DNA of 64,000 bases from Cellvibrionaceae bacterium (lineage in GTDB: Bacteria; Pseudomonadota; Gammaproteobacteria; Pseudomonadales; Cellvibrionaceae), in NCBI GenBank assembly GCA_021151695.1, contig JAGKWU010000001.1:124001-188000 (forward strand), written 5' to 3'. The stretch's first letter is position 1; the number at the start of each line of letters is the position of its first letter. A model generated the notes under the pieces. That model had not been told where the DNA came from, did no database searches, and worked only from the letters and a program-made list of their open reading frames with translations. This document shows positions 51,466 through 60,525 of the stretch, in pieces. The position numbers and the translations under genes are program-made.

Positions 51466-52338
51466 ATGACGGACAAACTACAAGTAGAGCAGGGCACTTC
51501 GCTTACACAAGATGCGTTTCGACGTTTACGTCGAAACAAACTTGCCATGGTTGGTTTATGTGTATTGATTTTTTTTATTGTAATTGCGCTGTTAACACCT
51601 TGGATTGCCCCCTACAGCTATGAAGGACAAAACCTGGAGCTAGGTGCAGTAGCGCCATCAGCGACGCATTGGTTGGGGACAGACACGCTGGGGCGGGATC
51701 AATTAACTCGTATTATGTATGGCAGCCGCATTTCACTCATGGTGGGCTTTATAGCCACTTCAGTAGCACTCTTGATAGGTGTGCTTTGGGGGGCTACCGC
51801 CGGGTTTGTCGGCGGGCGACTTGATGCCATTATGATGCGGATTGTCGATGTGCTTTATGCGTTACCCTTTACAATTTTTATTATTTTATTAACCGTTATT
51901 TTCGGACGCAGTATTTTATTGCTGTTCCTCGCCATCGGCGCAGTAGAGTGGCTAACGATGGCGCGTATTGTGCGAGGCCAAGTATTAACCATCAAAAAAC
52001 AAGAATTCGTTGAAGCCGCCATCGCCATAGGACTTTCACCCTGGCAAATTATTACCCGCCATCTGATTCCGAATGTTCTTGGTCCAATTATTGTTTATAC
52101 GACTCTGACAATTCCCAGTGTGATTTTGCTGGAGTCTTTTCTCAGCTTTTTGGGGCTAGGTATCCAGCCTCCGCAAAGCTCCTGGGGATCACTCATTTCC
52201 GGAGGAGTGGAAACCATGGAGGAATATCCGTGGCTGCTGCTTTTCCCCGGATTAGCCTTATCTATAACACTTTTTTCCCTCAACTTTTTAGGCGATGGCT
52301 TGCGCGATGCGCTTGATCCTCGCGCATCCAAAGATTAA
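51466..52338 (+). CDS. oppC: Oligopeptide ABC transporter permease OppC
   Basis: The second permease of the importer, 290 residues from ATG 51466 with GGAGG eight bases upstream; an upstream in-frame GTG lies inside oppB. The N-terminal DAFRRLRRNKLAMVGL and the ATPase-docking loop VRGQVLTIKKQEFVEAAIAIGLS (in part) are typical of OppC/DppC, as are the HLIPNVLGPIIVYTTL and SFLGLGIQPPQSSWG blocks. The fused ATPase follows after 16 bases. Confidence 0.96.
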   Translation: MTDKLQVEQGTSLTQDAFRRLRRNKLAMVGLCVLIFFIVIALLTPWIAPYSYEGQNLELGAVAPSATHWLGTDTLGRDQLTRIMYGSRISLMVGFIATSVALLIGVLWGATAGFVGGRLDAIMMRIVDVLYALPFTIFIILLTVIFGRSILLLFLAIGAVEWLTMARIVRGQVLTIKKQEFVEAAIAIGLSPWQIITRHLIPNVLGPIIVYTTLTIPSVILLESFLSFLGLGIQPPQSSWGSLISGGVETMEEYPWLLLFPGLALSITLFSLNFLGDGLRDALDPRASKD

Positions 52339-52354
52339 TAAGGAGCAGGGAAAT

Positions 52355-53953
52355 ATGTTAAGTGTAAAAAATTTGCGTGTTTTGTTTAACACTCGCAATG
52401 GCACTACAGTTGCAGTAGAAGACCTGAGCTTTGAGGTAAAAGCCGGTGAAGTACTCGGCATAGTCGGCGAATCCGGGTCAGGTAAGTCGGTTGCCTGTTA
52501 CAGCCTGATGGGCTTAATACCTACGCCGCCTGGAAAAATCGAATCGGGTAGTGCAGTGTTTGCGGGACGCGATTTGCTGAAAATGAGCGAATCCGAATTG
52601 CGCGAGGTTCGCGGCAACAAAATCGGTATGATTTTTCAAGACCCTATGACATCGCTCAACCCCTACTTGCGTGTTGCGGATCAATTAATAGAAGTCTTAT
52701 TTGAGCATGGCAAATTAACCAAACAAGAGGCTCGTCAAAAAGCAATCCAAGCGCTTTCCGAGGTGGGAATCCGCGATGCGGAAACTCGTATAGACCATTA
52801 CCCGCATCAATTTTCTGGCGGTATGCGTCAGCGCGTGATGATTGCCATGGCCTTGATTGCCGAGCCGGAACTCTTGATTGCCGATGAGCCTACCACAGCA
52901 TTAGATGTTACGGTTCAGGCACAAATATTGGCCTTGATTAAAAATCTGCAAGTAACGCGCAAGCTCGCCGTTATTTTTATTACCCATGACCTGGGTGTGG
53001 CTGCTCAGATGGCTGACCATATTCTGGTGATGGAAAAAGGCCGTTTGGTGGAAGAGGGTACTACTGAACAGATTTTCAAAAACCCAACCCAGCCATACAC
53101 TCAAAAATTACTGAGCGCAGTCTTAACCACTGCCAAGCCTACCGCAAGCCTCGCTGAAAAATCCGAACCGCCTTTCTTGCAAATCAAACACCTGAAAACG
53201 TCATTCTCATTATTTGGCGGTGCGTTTATCAAGCGGTTACTGCACACGCAAAAAGCCGTAGACGATGTAAGCCTGACAATCCAGCGCGGGGAGATATTGG
53301 GTGTAGTTGGTGAGTCAGGCTCTGGCAAATCGACGCTGGGTCGCAGTCTTATGCGGCTTGTGGATGCGCAGTCGGGCGAAGTGCTTTTAGAGGGGCGGGA
53401 CATACTCAAGTTTTCTTACACCGAGCTTAAAAAATCACGTCGCGATTTTCAGATGATTTTTCAAGATCCTTACGCCTCACTCAATCCGCGCATGACAGTT
53501 TTTGATACATTGGCGGAACCACTGCTCATTCATGGCCTCGCCAATAGGCAAACTGTATTACATCAAGTTAATCAACTGATGGACGACGTGGGATTGGATC
53601 GTCGTTTTATTCGCAAATATCCCCATGAGTTTTCCGGCGGCCAACGCCAACGCATCGCGATAGCCCGTGCCATTGCCCTCAAACCCAAGTTGATCATTGC
53701 TGATGAGCCTGTCTCGGCGCTGGACGTCACCATTCGTGCACAGATTCTAAAGCTGCTGCTGGAGCTAACTCAGAAACATGGTTTAACTATGTTGTTCATT
53801 TCGCACGATATGTCAGTGGTTCGCTATTTGTGCGATAGAGTCGTGGTGATGCAGCAGGGCAAGCTAGTGGAGGAAGGCAATACAGAAGAGCTATTCGCAA
53901 ACCCCAAAGAGACCTACACCAGGCAGCTGTTAGCGGCGATTCCAAAGCTCTAA
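52355..53953 (+). CDS. Fused OppD-OppF ATPase of the oligopeptide ABC transporter
   Basis: Two oligopeptide-type ABC ATPases joined in one 532-residue chain, as in YejF. From ATG 52355 with AGGAG nine bases upstream. First half: GESGSGKSVAC, FSGGMRQRVMIAMAL, LLIADEPTTALD, ending near residue 270. Second half from about 280: GESGSGKSTLGR, FSGGQRQRIAIARAI, LIIADEPVSALD. Both halves keep all ATP-binding motifs. The loops that replace OppD's and OppF's separate C-terminal Cys-rich extensions are short: there is no iron-sulphur-type Cys cluster that I can see. With OppA, OppB and OppC it makes a complete importer. A bidirectional terminator follows. Confidence 0.95.
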   Translation: MLSVKNLRVLFNTRNGTTVAVEDLSFEVKAGEVLGIVGESGSGKSVACYSLMGLIPTPPGKIESGSAVFAGRDLLKMSESELREVRGNKIGMIFQDPMTSLNPYLRVADQLIEVLFEHGKLTKQEARQKAIQALSEVGIRDAETRIDHYPHQFSGGMRQRVMIAMALIAEPELLIADEPTTALDVTVQAQILALIKNLQVTRKLAVIFITHDLGVAAQMADHILVMEKGRLVEEGTTEQIFKNPTQPYTQKLLSAVLTTAKPTASLAEKSEPPFLQIKHLKTSFSLFGGAFIKRLLHTQKAVDDVSLTIQRGEILGVVGESGSGKSTLGRSLMRLVDAQSGEVLLEGRDILKFSYTELKKSRRDFQMIFQDPYASLNPRMTVFDTLAEPLLIHGLANRQTVLHQVNQLMDDVGLDRRFIRKYPHEFSGGQRQRIAIARAIALKPKLIIADEPVSALDVTIRAQILKLLLELTQKHGLTMLFISHDMSVVRYLCDRVVVMQQGKLVEEGNTEELFANPKETYTRQLLAAIPKL

Positions 53954-53954
53954 T

Positions 53955-53982
53955 AAAAAAAGCGACCCCAGTCGCTTTTTTT
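53955..53982. terminator. Bidirectional terminator between oppDF and mltD
   Basis: AAAAAAAGCGAC (53955-53966), loop CCCA, GTCGCTTTTTTT (53971-53982). A-runs and T-runs on both sides let it serve both the plus-strand opp operon and the minus-strand mltD. Confidence 0.92.
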
Positions 53983-54004
53983 ATTCAATGAAACATTGAG
54001 TATT

Positions 54005-55564
54005 TTACGGATTCGCCTGGGCGTAAATGACCAATTCCTGTTGCGGGCGCAGATTGGTTTCATCTTTGATGTTATTCCACTGCATAATTTGCTTCACGGT
54101 TACTTTGTATTGCGCTGCAATCTTACCCAGCGTATCACCTGACTTGATACTGTAATTCAGCTTTTGCGCATCTGTTGTCGCGTTTTGCTTATTTGACTGA
54201 TTACTGTTTGCCTGGCTATCAACAGACACTACCAACTTTTGCCCCGGCTGAAGTGATGCATTTGTACTTATACCATTCAGCTGCGCCAAATTATTAACCG
54301 ACATTTTTTGGGCTTTGGCGATAGTCCATAAATTTTCACCCGACTTCACTACATAAGTGTTGGAACCCGTTTGTTTAACGGGTGAAGGCTCAACAGCAAC
54401 TATTTTTTCATCAGTTGCACTGGCATTTGGCGTGAGTGCAATTTGTAAACGCTGGCCGGGTGTTAGCTTATTATTACCCAATCGATTGGTCGTACTTATA
54501 CTGGTAGAGCTGACACCGTATTTTTTGGCAATCGCATCCAGGCTATCTCCCTTCTTAACCACATATTCAGACCATTTCACCTTGGGGCCTTTACTGAGTG
54601 TATCCAGCTTAAGGGTGAATGCCGCTGCATCGGCGACGGGGACTAATACTTGGTGCTGACCAGTAGGATCTGTTAACCATCCATTAAAACCAGCATTAAG
54701 TTTTTTTAATTGGTTTAGATCAAGCGAGGTAGTTTGTGCGGCCTCAGCGAGATTTATCTGGGAATCCACATTGATTTTGACGAAGTAGGGCGTATCCGCA
54801 ATAGTGGGCAGCTGGAAATCGTAACGCTGGGGATTGGCCACAATGCGCGACAAAGCGAGCAGCTGCGGCACATAGCCTTGCGTAGTTTTATTAAGGGGTA
54901 GCGACCAAAAATCGGTGGGTTTACCCGTGCGACGATTCTTTTCAATGGCTTGTTGAATGGTGCCTTCGCCGGCATTGTAGGCCGCGACAACTAACAGCCA
55001 ATCGCCGTCGAACAATGTATTTAATTTATTAAGCAAACGAATCGCCGCATCAGTGGATGCAACTACATCTTTACGGCCGTCATACCAGGCATTGGTTTTT
55101 AAACCGTAATTTTTGCCAGTAGCAAATCCCAATTGCCACATACCTGCATTGCTGGCATTGCTCGCGGCCGGATTATACGCACTCTCTAAAAACGGCAGCA
55201 GGGCAAGCTCAAGGGGCATATTGTTAGCTTGCAACTGGGTTACTACGTAATGTAAGTAGGGCTCACTCTGAAGCGCAACTTTGGCGAAATAATTTTTATT
55301 GCTGGTGTAGAACCTGACTTGGCTATCAATGACTGGATTATTTGCATCGGGAAGACTGTACCCGGCACGAATACGATCCCAAAGATTATCGTAATGTTGC
55401 TGCTGTGGCAGTTGGGGTTGAGTTTGGGCAGCTTGCGAGGCCTGGGTTTGCAATTGTGAGCCGTCAGCAGATGAGTCATGCTTTTTGGCGCCCATATTTT
55501 CGCAACCCGCCAAGAGGGCAGCAACGGAAACCATGGTAAGTAGCGGGCGGTTTATCTTTTTCAT
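54005..55564 (-). CDS. mltD: Membrane-bound lytic murein transglycosylase MltD
   Basis: A lytic transglycosylase that cleaves peptidoglycan, anchored to the outer membrane as a lipoprotein. It is 519 residues from ATG 55564; the longer frame to 55696 lacks a signal peptide at its start, whereas this ATG begins MKKINRPLLTM with lipobox LLAGC. The SLT domain (about 115-260) holds the catalytic Glu in PFLESAYNPAA and the AGMWQL and AYNAGEGT motifs. Three LysM domains bind glycan at about 350-395, 410-455 and 475-518. No good ribosome-binding site is visible before the ATG. It heads a conserved cluster with gloB, rnhA and dnaQ. Confidence 0.94.
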   Translation of the reverse strand: MKKINRPLLTMVSVAALLAGCENMGAKKHDSSADGSQLQTQASQAAQTQPQLPQQQHYDNLWDRIRAGYSLPDANNPVIDSQVRFYTSNKNYFAKVALQSEPYLHYVVTQLQANNMPLELALLPFLESAYNPAASNASNAGMWQLGFATGKNYGLKTNAWYDGRKDVVASTDAAIRLLNKLNTLFDGDWLLVVAAYNAGEGTIQQAIEKNRRTGKPTDFWSLPLNKTTQGYVPQLLALSRIVANPQRYDFQLPTIADTPYFVKINVDSQINLAEAAQTTSLDLNQLKKLNAGFNGWLTDPTGQHQVLVPVADAAAFTLKLDTLSKGPKVKWSEYVVKKGDSLDAIAKKYGVSSTSISTTNRLGNNKLTPGQRLQIALTPNASATDEKIVAVEPSPVKQTGSNTYVVKSGENLWTIAKAQKMSVNNLAQLNGISTNASLQPGQKLVVSVDSQANSNQSNKQNATTDAQKLNYSIKSGDTLGKIAAQYKVTVKQIMQWNNIKDETNLRPQQELVIYAQANP

Positions 55565-55717
55565 AGGGTCACGTCTTGTTATTCGGTGATTGCCTCCGCC
55601 CGTGTCCCTGGGTGTTGCAAGGTTAATGTTGCAAAATGCTATTACTGAGTGGGTGTTTAATGAGACAAGTTTATGGATCGCCCCTTTATGGGTCAACCCA
55701 ATGACTTGTCCGGCGTC

Positions 55718-56500
55718 TCAAAACTTGTCCTTAGCCCGTCGCAAACTGGCAAAAATATCCGCCTCTGAGGCTAAATGTTGACCAGATAGCTGCTCAACCT
55801 TCTTGCGAATGGCGTCTAAATGACAGCGCAAGAAGGGATTGGTTCGTTTTTCCAGGGCAAGCCGGGTGGGCAGGGTGGCTAAACCTTGCTCACGTTTTCC
55901 GCTTTCATCCTCCTGGCGCCGTCTTATATCTTCATTATCCGGCTCTACAAAGAGCGCAAACTTGAGATTCGCCAAGGTGTATTCGTGGGTGGCGTAGATG
56001 AGAGTGTCATCGCCCAGCGCTGCTATCTTTTGCAGCGAAGCGAACAAAAGGGCTGCCGTGCCGTCAAATAGCCTGCCGCATCCGGCGGCAAAAAGGGTAT
56101 CCCCACTAAATAGCAGGGGAGGACTCGCAGGCGGCTCCAAATAATAGGCAATGTGATCCAGCGTATGGCCAGGTAGGGCTATTACTCTCGCGCTCAATCC
56201 CAGTAGGTCGATTTGTTCCCCATCCACAACGACGCGGGTAACCTGCGGAATATAAGGGGATTGGGGACCATAAACAGGTACCTGCCAAGTCTTTGCGAGT
56301 TCTGCGGCGCCGCCAATATGATCATTGTGATGATGGGTTAACAGGATTCCCGCCAGTTGGAGTTGCTGGTTTTCCAGATAGTCCTGTACCGGCTTGGCGG
56401 CCCCCGGGTCTACCACAAACACATCAGGCATTCGAGCGTCCGGTTGGATCACCCAAAAATAATTGTCGTTAAAGGCAGGTATGCTATGGATTTGCAGCAT
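55718..56500 (-). CDS. gloB: Hydroxyacylglutathione hydrolase (glyoxalase II)
   Basis: A zinc enzyme that hydrolyses S-D-lactoylglutathione, the second step of methylglyoxal detoxification. It is 260 residues from ATG 56500 (GAGAAG upstream); a 12-residue longer frame is not conserved. The metallo-beta-lactamase core reads LLTHHHNDHIGG (about 52-63). A later PGHTLDHIAYY and the GDTLFAAGCGRLFDG block, with the bridging Asp, are typical of GloB, as is the C-terminal ATHEYT and the Arg/Asn-rich glutathione-binding stretch. It is divergent from the methyltransferase gene. Confidence 0.95.
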   Translation of the reverse strand: MLQIHSIPAFNDNYFWVIQPDARMPDVFVVDPGAAKPVQDYLENQQLQLAGILLTHHHNDHIGGAAELAKTWQVPVYGPQSPYIPQVTRVVVDGEQIDLLGLSARVIALPGHTLDHIAYYLEPPASPPLLFSGDTLFAAGCGRLFDGTAALLFASLQKIAALGDDTLIYATHEYTLANLKFALFVEPDNEDIRRRQEDESGKREQGLATLPTRLALEKRTNPFLRCHLDAIRKKVEQLSGQHLASEADIFASLRRAKDKF

Positions 56501-56623
56501 AAACTTCTCAAAATTAGAATTTGGGGCATCTGGCAAGCACCAGTATCATAACAGATGTTATTTTCTGCCCTTGTTTTGGCAATTGCCTCGAATTGATTGT
56601 CGCAACCAGCTAAGGATCTGTAG

Positions 56624-57466
56624 ATGCCTCACAGGCTCATTACCAGCCTGCGTCTTATGTGGCGCAAGCGCTTTGGCGTGTTACCCCTGCGCGACTCCCT
56701 CGTTCCGCTGGCTGACTGGTTTGACTCACCATTGGGCAAACTCATACTCGCGAGTGAACAGGAGTTAATTGATAGGCAACTGCCGGACCTTTTCGGATAC
56801 CACCTATTGCAGCTAAGCGTTTCCAACCGCCTGCAATTAAGTGAGACTAGCCGTATATCCCACCGTTTTGCGATGCATCCACAACGTGGCCATGAAGCCA
56901 AACTATCCGCCCAGACTGACTTTAACCACCTGCCATTGCCATCAAGCTCCATTGATTTGGTTTTATTGCACCATGTGCTGGACTACAGCCAAAGCCCACA
57001 CCACGTATTGCGTGAAGCAGCTGCAACACTTATCTCCCAGGGGCATCTGGTTATTGTTGGGTTTAACCCCTGGAGCCTGCTCGGCATCTGGCGTTGGCTG
57101 GTGCGCTGGTTCAGTCGTGCGCCGCAATGGCGCCACCAATCGCTGCGCTTAGGGCGGGTGCTGGATTGGCTGGAGCTGTTGGACTTTGAACCTATCCACG
57201 TTTGCCAAGGCTTTTATTGCCCGCCCTTCCAACATCAAAATGCCATTAAATATTTGCATTGGATGGACCGCTGGGGTAAAAGGCTCGGCTTACCCTGTGG
57301 CGGCAGCTACCTGATTGTGGCACGAAAGGATACTGCAGCCTTCACGCCTATGAAGCCGCAGTGGGAAACCTATCCAGGCCTGCGCGCCTGGGGTGTCACT
57401 AAAATCCTGGGGCGTAGTACCCGCCATGGCCGCTTTATATTGAAGCCCTTTGGGATGATGAATTGA
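56624..57466 (+). CDS. Class I SAM-dependent methyltransferase, YafS-like
   Basis: A 280-residue protein with a type 11 methyltransferase core: a weak SAM-binding start around residues 57-95, then LPLPSSSIDLVLLHHVLDYSQSPHHVLREA (about 100-130, cited in part), the usual post-motif strand and helix, and the strand GHLVIVGFNPWSLLG. The glycine-rich SAM loop is not clearly visible, so SAM use is inferred from the family. The N-terminus is basic. Position between gloB and rnhA is the same as yafS in E. coli and an equivalent gene in Pseudomonas. It overlaps rnhA by four bases. The substrate is unknown. Confidence 0.85.
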   Translation: MPHRLITSLRLMWRKRFGVLPLRDSLVPLADWFDSPLGKLILASEQELIDRQLPDLFGYHLLQLSVSNRLQLSETSRISHRFAMHPQRGHEAKLSAQTDFNHLPLPSSSIDLVLLHHVLDYSQSPHHVLREAAATLISQGHLVIVGFNPWSLLGIWRWLVRWFSRAPQWRHQSLRLGRVLDWLELLDFEPIHVCQGFYCPPFQHQNAIKYLHWMDRWGKRLGLPCGGSYLIVARKDTAAFTPMKPQWETYPGLRAWGVTKILGRSTRHGRFILKPFGMMN

Positions 57467-57900
57467 AAAAAATAGAATTGTTTACGGATGGTGCCTGCAA
57501 GGGGAATCCCGGCCCGGGAGGTTGGGGCGCATTGCTGCGCTATGGCACGGTAGAAAAATCACTGTTCGGTGGTGAGCGAGAAACCACGAACAATCGAATG
57601 GAGTTAATGGCCGCTATCGAAGGATTGAGCGCGCTGCGCGAACCCTGCGAAGTCGTCCTTACCACCGATTCCCAATATGTCCTTAAGGGCATTACCGAAT
57701 GGCTGGCCGGCTGGAAGCGCAATGGTTGGCGGACAGCATCCAAAGAGCCGGTAAAAAATGCGGATCTCTGGCAGCGCCTTGACGAACAAGCCCAACGCCA
57801 CAAAATTGACTGGCGCTGGGTGCGGGGCCATACCGGTCATCGCGAAAACGAAATTGCCGACAGTCTGGCTAACCGCGCCATCGCTGAATTGAGCTCATAA
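57463..57900 (+). CDS. rnhA: Ribonuclease HI
   Basis: RNase HI cuts the RNA strand of RNA-DNA hybrids. It is 145 residues. The start is TTG 57463 (MKKIELFTDG), overlapping the preceding methyltransferase stop by four bases, which points to translational coupling. The catalytic residues are Asp9 (FTDGACKGNPGPGGWG), Glu47 (NNRMELMA), Asp69 (TTDSQYV) and Asp133 (NEIADSLAN), with the conserved His in RGHTGHREN. dnaQ follows after 25 bases on the same strand. In E. coli the rnhA-dnaQ pair is divergent, whereas here they are co-directional, as in Pseudomonas. Confidence 0.97.
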   Translation: MKKIELFTDGACKGNPGPGGWGALLRYGTVEKSLFGGERETTNNRMELMAAIEGLSALREPCEVVLTTDSQYVLKGITEWLAGWKRNGWRTASKEPVKNADLWQRLDEQAQRHKIDWRWVRGHTGHRENEIADSLANRAIAELSS

Positions 57901-57925
57901 TCAGAATTTTTAAAGACTTTTCAAT

Positions 57926-58663
57926 ATGCGTCAGATAGTACTGGACACTGAAACCACCGGCCTTGAAACCTCGCAAGGGCACAGGATTATCGAAATAGGC
58001 TGCGTCGAGCTGTTCAATCGCCGCCTCACTGGCAGACACTATCACCAATATATAAACCCGGAGCGTGAGGTAGACGCCGGTGCATTCCAGGTCCACGGCA
58101 TCAGCAATGAAATGCTGGCCGATAAGCCTACCTTTGCCCAAATAGCGCCAGCTTTTATTGAGTTTGTGGGTGATGCCGAATTAATCATTCACAACGCGGC
58201 GTTCGATATAGGCTTTATAAACGCAGAATTTGGCCGACTGATTCCGCGTCAACCTTATATAGAAACACGCTGTTCCGTCATAGATACTTTGTTATTAGCG
58301 CGGGCAAAGCATCCGGGCCAAAAAAATAACCTGGACGCGCTCTGCAAACGCTACGGCGTAGACAACTCCCAGCGTGAACTGCACGGCGCTTTGCTCGATG
58401 CGGAGATTCTGGCAGACGTTTATCTATTAATGACCGGCGGTCAGACAGCCCTGTCCCTGGGGGGCAGCCAGGCGGCTAGCAAAGACACAGCTACCGCAAC
58501 AAACGAAATTCGCCGGTTGCCAACCAATCGTCGTCCTCTACCAGTCATCACTATGAGTGAGGAAGAGTTAACCCTACACGAACAAAAATTGGCCGCTATA
58601 GATAAAAGCAGTGGTGGAAATTGTATATGGCTCAAGGATTTGGCAGCTGTAGTAGCACCTTGA
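57926..58663 (+). CDS. dnaQ: DNA polymerase III epsilon subunit (proofreading exonuclease)
   Basis: Epsilon provides 3'-5' proofreading for the replicative polymerase. It is 245 residues. The DEDDh exonuclease motifs are Exo I LDTETTGLE (Asp7, Glu9), Exo II HNAAFDIGFIN, and Exo III HGALLDAEILADVY with its His and Asp. The C-terminal tail (about 185-245), which binds the alpha subunit, is flexible in composition, as usual. It follows rnhA by 25 bases. Confidence 0.97.
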   Translation: MRQIVLDTETTGLETSQGHRIIEIGCVELFNRRLTGRHYHQYINPEREVDAGAFQVHGISNEMLADKPTFAQIAPAFIEFVGDAELIIHNAAFDIGFINAEFGRLIPRQPYIETRCSVIDTLLLARAKHPGQKNNLDALCKRYGVDNSQRELHGALLDAEILADVYLLMTGGQTALSLGGSQAASKDTATATNEIRRLPTNRRPLPVITMSEEELTLHEQKLAAIDKSSGGNCIWLKDLAAVVAP

Positions 58664-58804
58664 TAGCGATTAATCTGGCCGCTTATGGACGGACATTTGA
58701 GAAACCATTAGCATTCTTGAGTGCCAACTGACAAACCTCAGGCAAAATCTCCATAGGTGAGATAAAGTCAAATAACCTTACATAAGAGCAACAGTGGAAT
58801 CCCT

Positions 58805-60502
58805 ATGAGCGCAGAAGCATTTAACCTTGCCTCGTTAAAAATGGTGCACGACGAATTACTGGCCACCATTGAGCAATCCGCCCTTCGTCTTGAGCAGTTT
58901 TCCAATGATCGAAGCAATGGCGAGCTGTTGCAAAATTGCATTGAAGGCATCCGCCAAATTCGCGGCACTCTCAATTTGATTCAATTAAAAGGCGTGGATT
59001 TGCTGGCAGATGAACTGCTGGAGCAAATCAACGACATCACCCTCGGCGACAATCCCAACACCAACAAACGACTGGACTTACTCACCGCTGCGTTTTTTAT
59101 GCTGCCGCGCTACCTGGAGTTTTGCCTGCAAACCTCGCGCAGTATGGCAATGTTATTAATTCCCCAAATTAATGAACTGCGCCAGGCACGTCGTGCTGCG
59201 GTATTGCCTGAAAGTTATTACTTCGCATTTGAGCCGCTTAAGGTAAATCGTGATGGACAACCTGCAGCCAATGGCGAAGATATTTCCAATTTGGTTCGCC
59301 GTCTGCGCCATATGTATCAGACAGGAATGTTAAAAGTACTGCAAGGCACCCAGATAAAACCTTCGCTCGGCATTATGTGTCGTGCACTGGAGCGTCTGGA
59401 ATCTGCTTGCGGCAGCACTCCTTTAGGCAATTTATGGTGGCTTGCAAACACAACACTCACTGCTATCAGCGAAGAAAACCTGCGCATCACCAAAAGCCGC
59501 AAAATGCTTTTCAGCAGCCTTGATCGTGAGATAAAACGCTTGCAATTTGAAGGTCGCGCCGTACTGAATCGCGAACCTGATGCAGCTTTGGTTAAGGAGT
59601 TGCTTTATTTATTGGCACTTTCCAAATCCACTACAGAAAAATCCGGGGCAGTGATTGCTGCCTATGGCATACGTCCATTAAGTTACGGCGATGCAGAGTT
59701 GGCTCGCGAAATGGAGTTTCTCAACGGTCCTAGCGTAAATACCATTAATTCTATGGTCACGCTGCTGGTAGACGAACTGCACAGTACCAAAAATATTCTG
59801 GAGCGCGCTGCCCAGAGCGGGGCGGAGATATTGGCTGAATCCCCGGAGCTGGTTGAGACACTTAAAAAAGTGGCGGACATTCTCTCCATCGTTGGGCTTG
59901 TATCTCCAAGCAATAGCCTCAAGCAAGAAATTGAAAAAATTCAGCGCTGGCAAACTGCTGGCCAGCCTGTTGAGACAAGCGAGCTAATCAGTGTTGCAGA
60001 TACGCTTCTCTATGTAGAAAGCACTGTATCCGGGTTGAGTAAAACCAATCTTTCCGATGAAAAACTCGCTCAAATAAATTCACTTTCACGCGATGATGTT
60101 ATGGCGAGCAATCAACTCGCCGAGGCGGAGCGTTTGGTATTGGACGAAGCCGAGTCCGGCCTTGCGATGGTAAAACGCGCCCTTAGCGCCTTTGCAGAAT
60201 CCAACTACGATAAGGGTCATATTGCCAATATTTCTGCAACACTGGACAGCGTACGCGGCGGGATGTTTGTACTTGGCTTGCCACGTGCAGCCAAAGTCAT
60301 TGCAGGTTGCCTGCAGTTTATCAATGAATCCCTACTCGAAAGCGAACAGCCAGCGGCCATCCAACACATGATGGAAACCTTTGCTGATGCAGTTATCAGC
60401 CTTGAATATTATTTGGATGCAGTAAAAGTTGATAAAGCTGCAGATACAGAAGTATTGCGTATAGCTGAAGAAAGCTTGGAAGCCTTGGGCTACAAAATTT
60501 AG
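58805..60502 (+). CDS. fimL: FimL, type IV pilus/cAMP regulatory protein (ChpA N-terminus-like)
   Basis: A 565-residue cytoplasmic, largely helical protein. FimL in Pseudomonas aeruginosa resembles the N-terminus of the hybrid kinase ChpA, affects twitching and acts upstream of cAMP synthesis. Two Hpt-like repeats can be traced where the phospho-His should be: IRQIRGTLNLIQLKG near residue 48 (Arg at the His position) and LDSVRGGMFVLGL near 475 (Asp at the His position), so neither can be phosphorylated as a normal Hpt. Gene order dnaQ-fimL-nudC matches P. aeruginosa. No promoter is convincing in the 141-base gap. Family identification rests on length, order and these repeats. Confidence 0.85.
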   Translation: MSAEAFNLASLKMVHDELLATIEQSALRLEQFSNDRSNGELLQNCIEGIRQIRGTLNLIQLKGVDLLADELLEQINDITLGDNPNTNKRLDLLTAAFFMLPRYLEFCLQTSRSMAMLLIPQINELRQARRAAVLPESYYFAFEPLKVNRDGQPAANGEDISNLVRRLRHMYQTGMLKVLQGTQIKPSLGIMCRALERLESACGSTPLGNLWWLANTTLTAISEENLRITKSRKMLFSSLDREIKRLQFEGRAVLNREPDAALVKELLYLLALSKSTTEKSGAVIAAYGIRPLSYGDAELAREMEFLNGPSVNTINSMVTLLVDELHSTKNILERAAQSGAEILAESPELVETLKKVADILSIVGLVSPSNSLKQEIEKIQRWQTAGQPVETSELISVADTLLYVESTVSGLSKTNLSDEKLAQINSLSRDDVMASNQLAEAERLVLDEAESGLAMVKRALSAFAESNYDKGHIANISATLDSVRGGMFVLGLPRAAKVIAGCLQFINESLLESEQPAAIQHMMETFADAVISLEYYLDAVKVDKAADTEVLRIAEESLEALGYKI

Positions 60503-60525
60503 CGAACAGCTCAGGTGAGTAAGGC

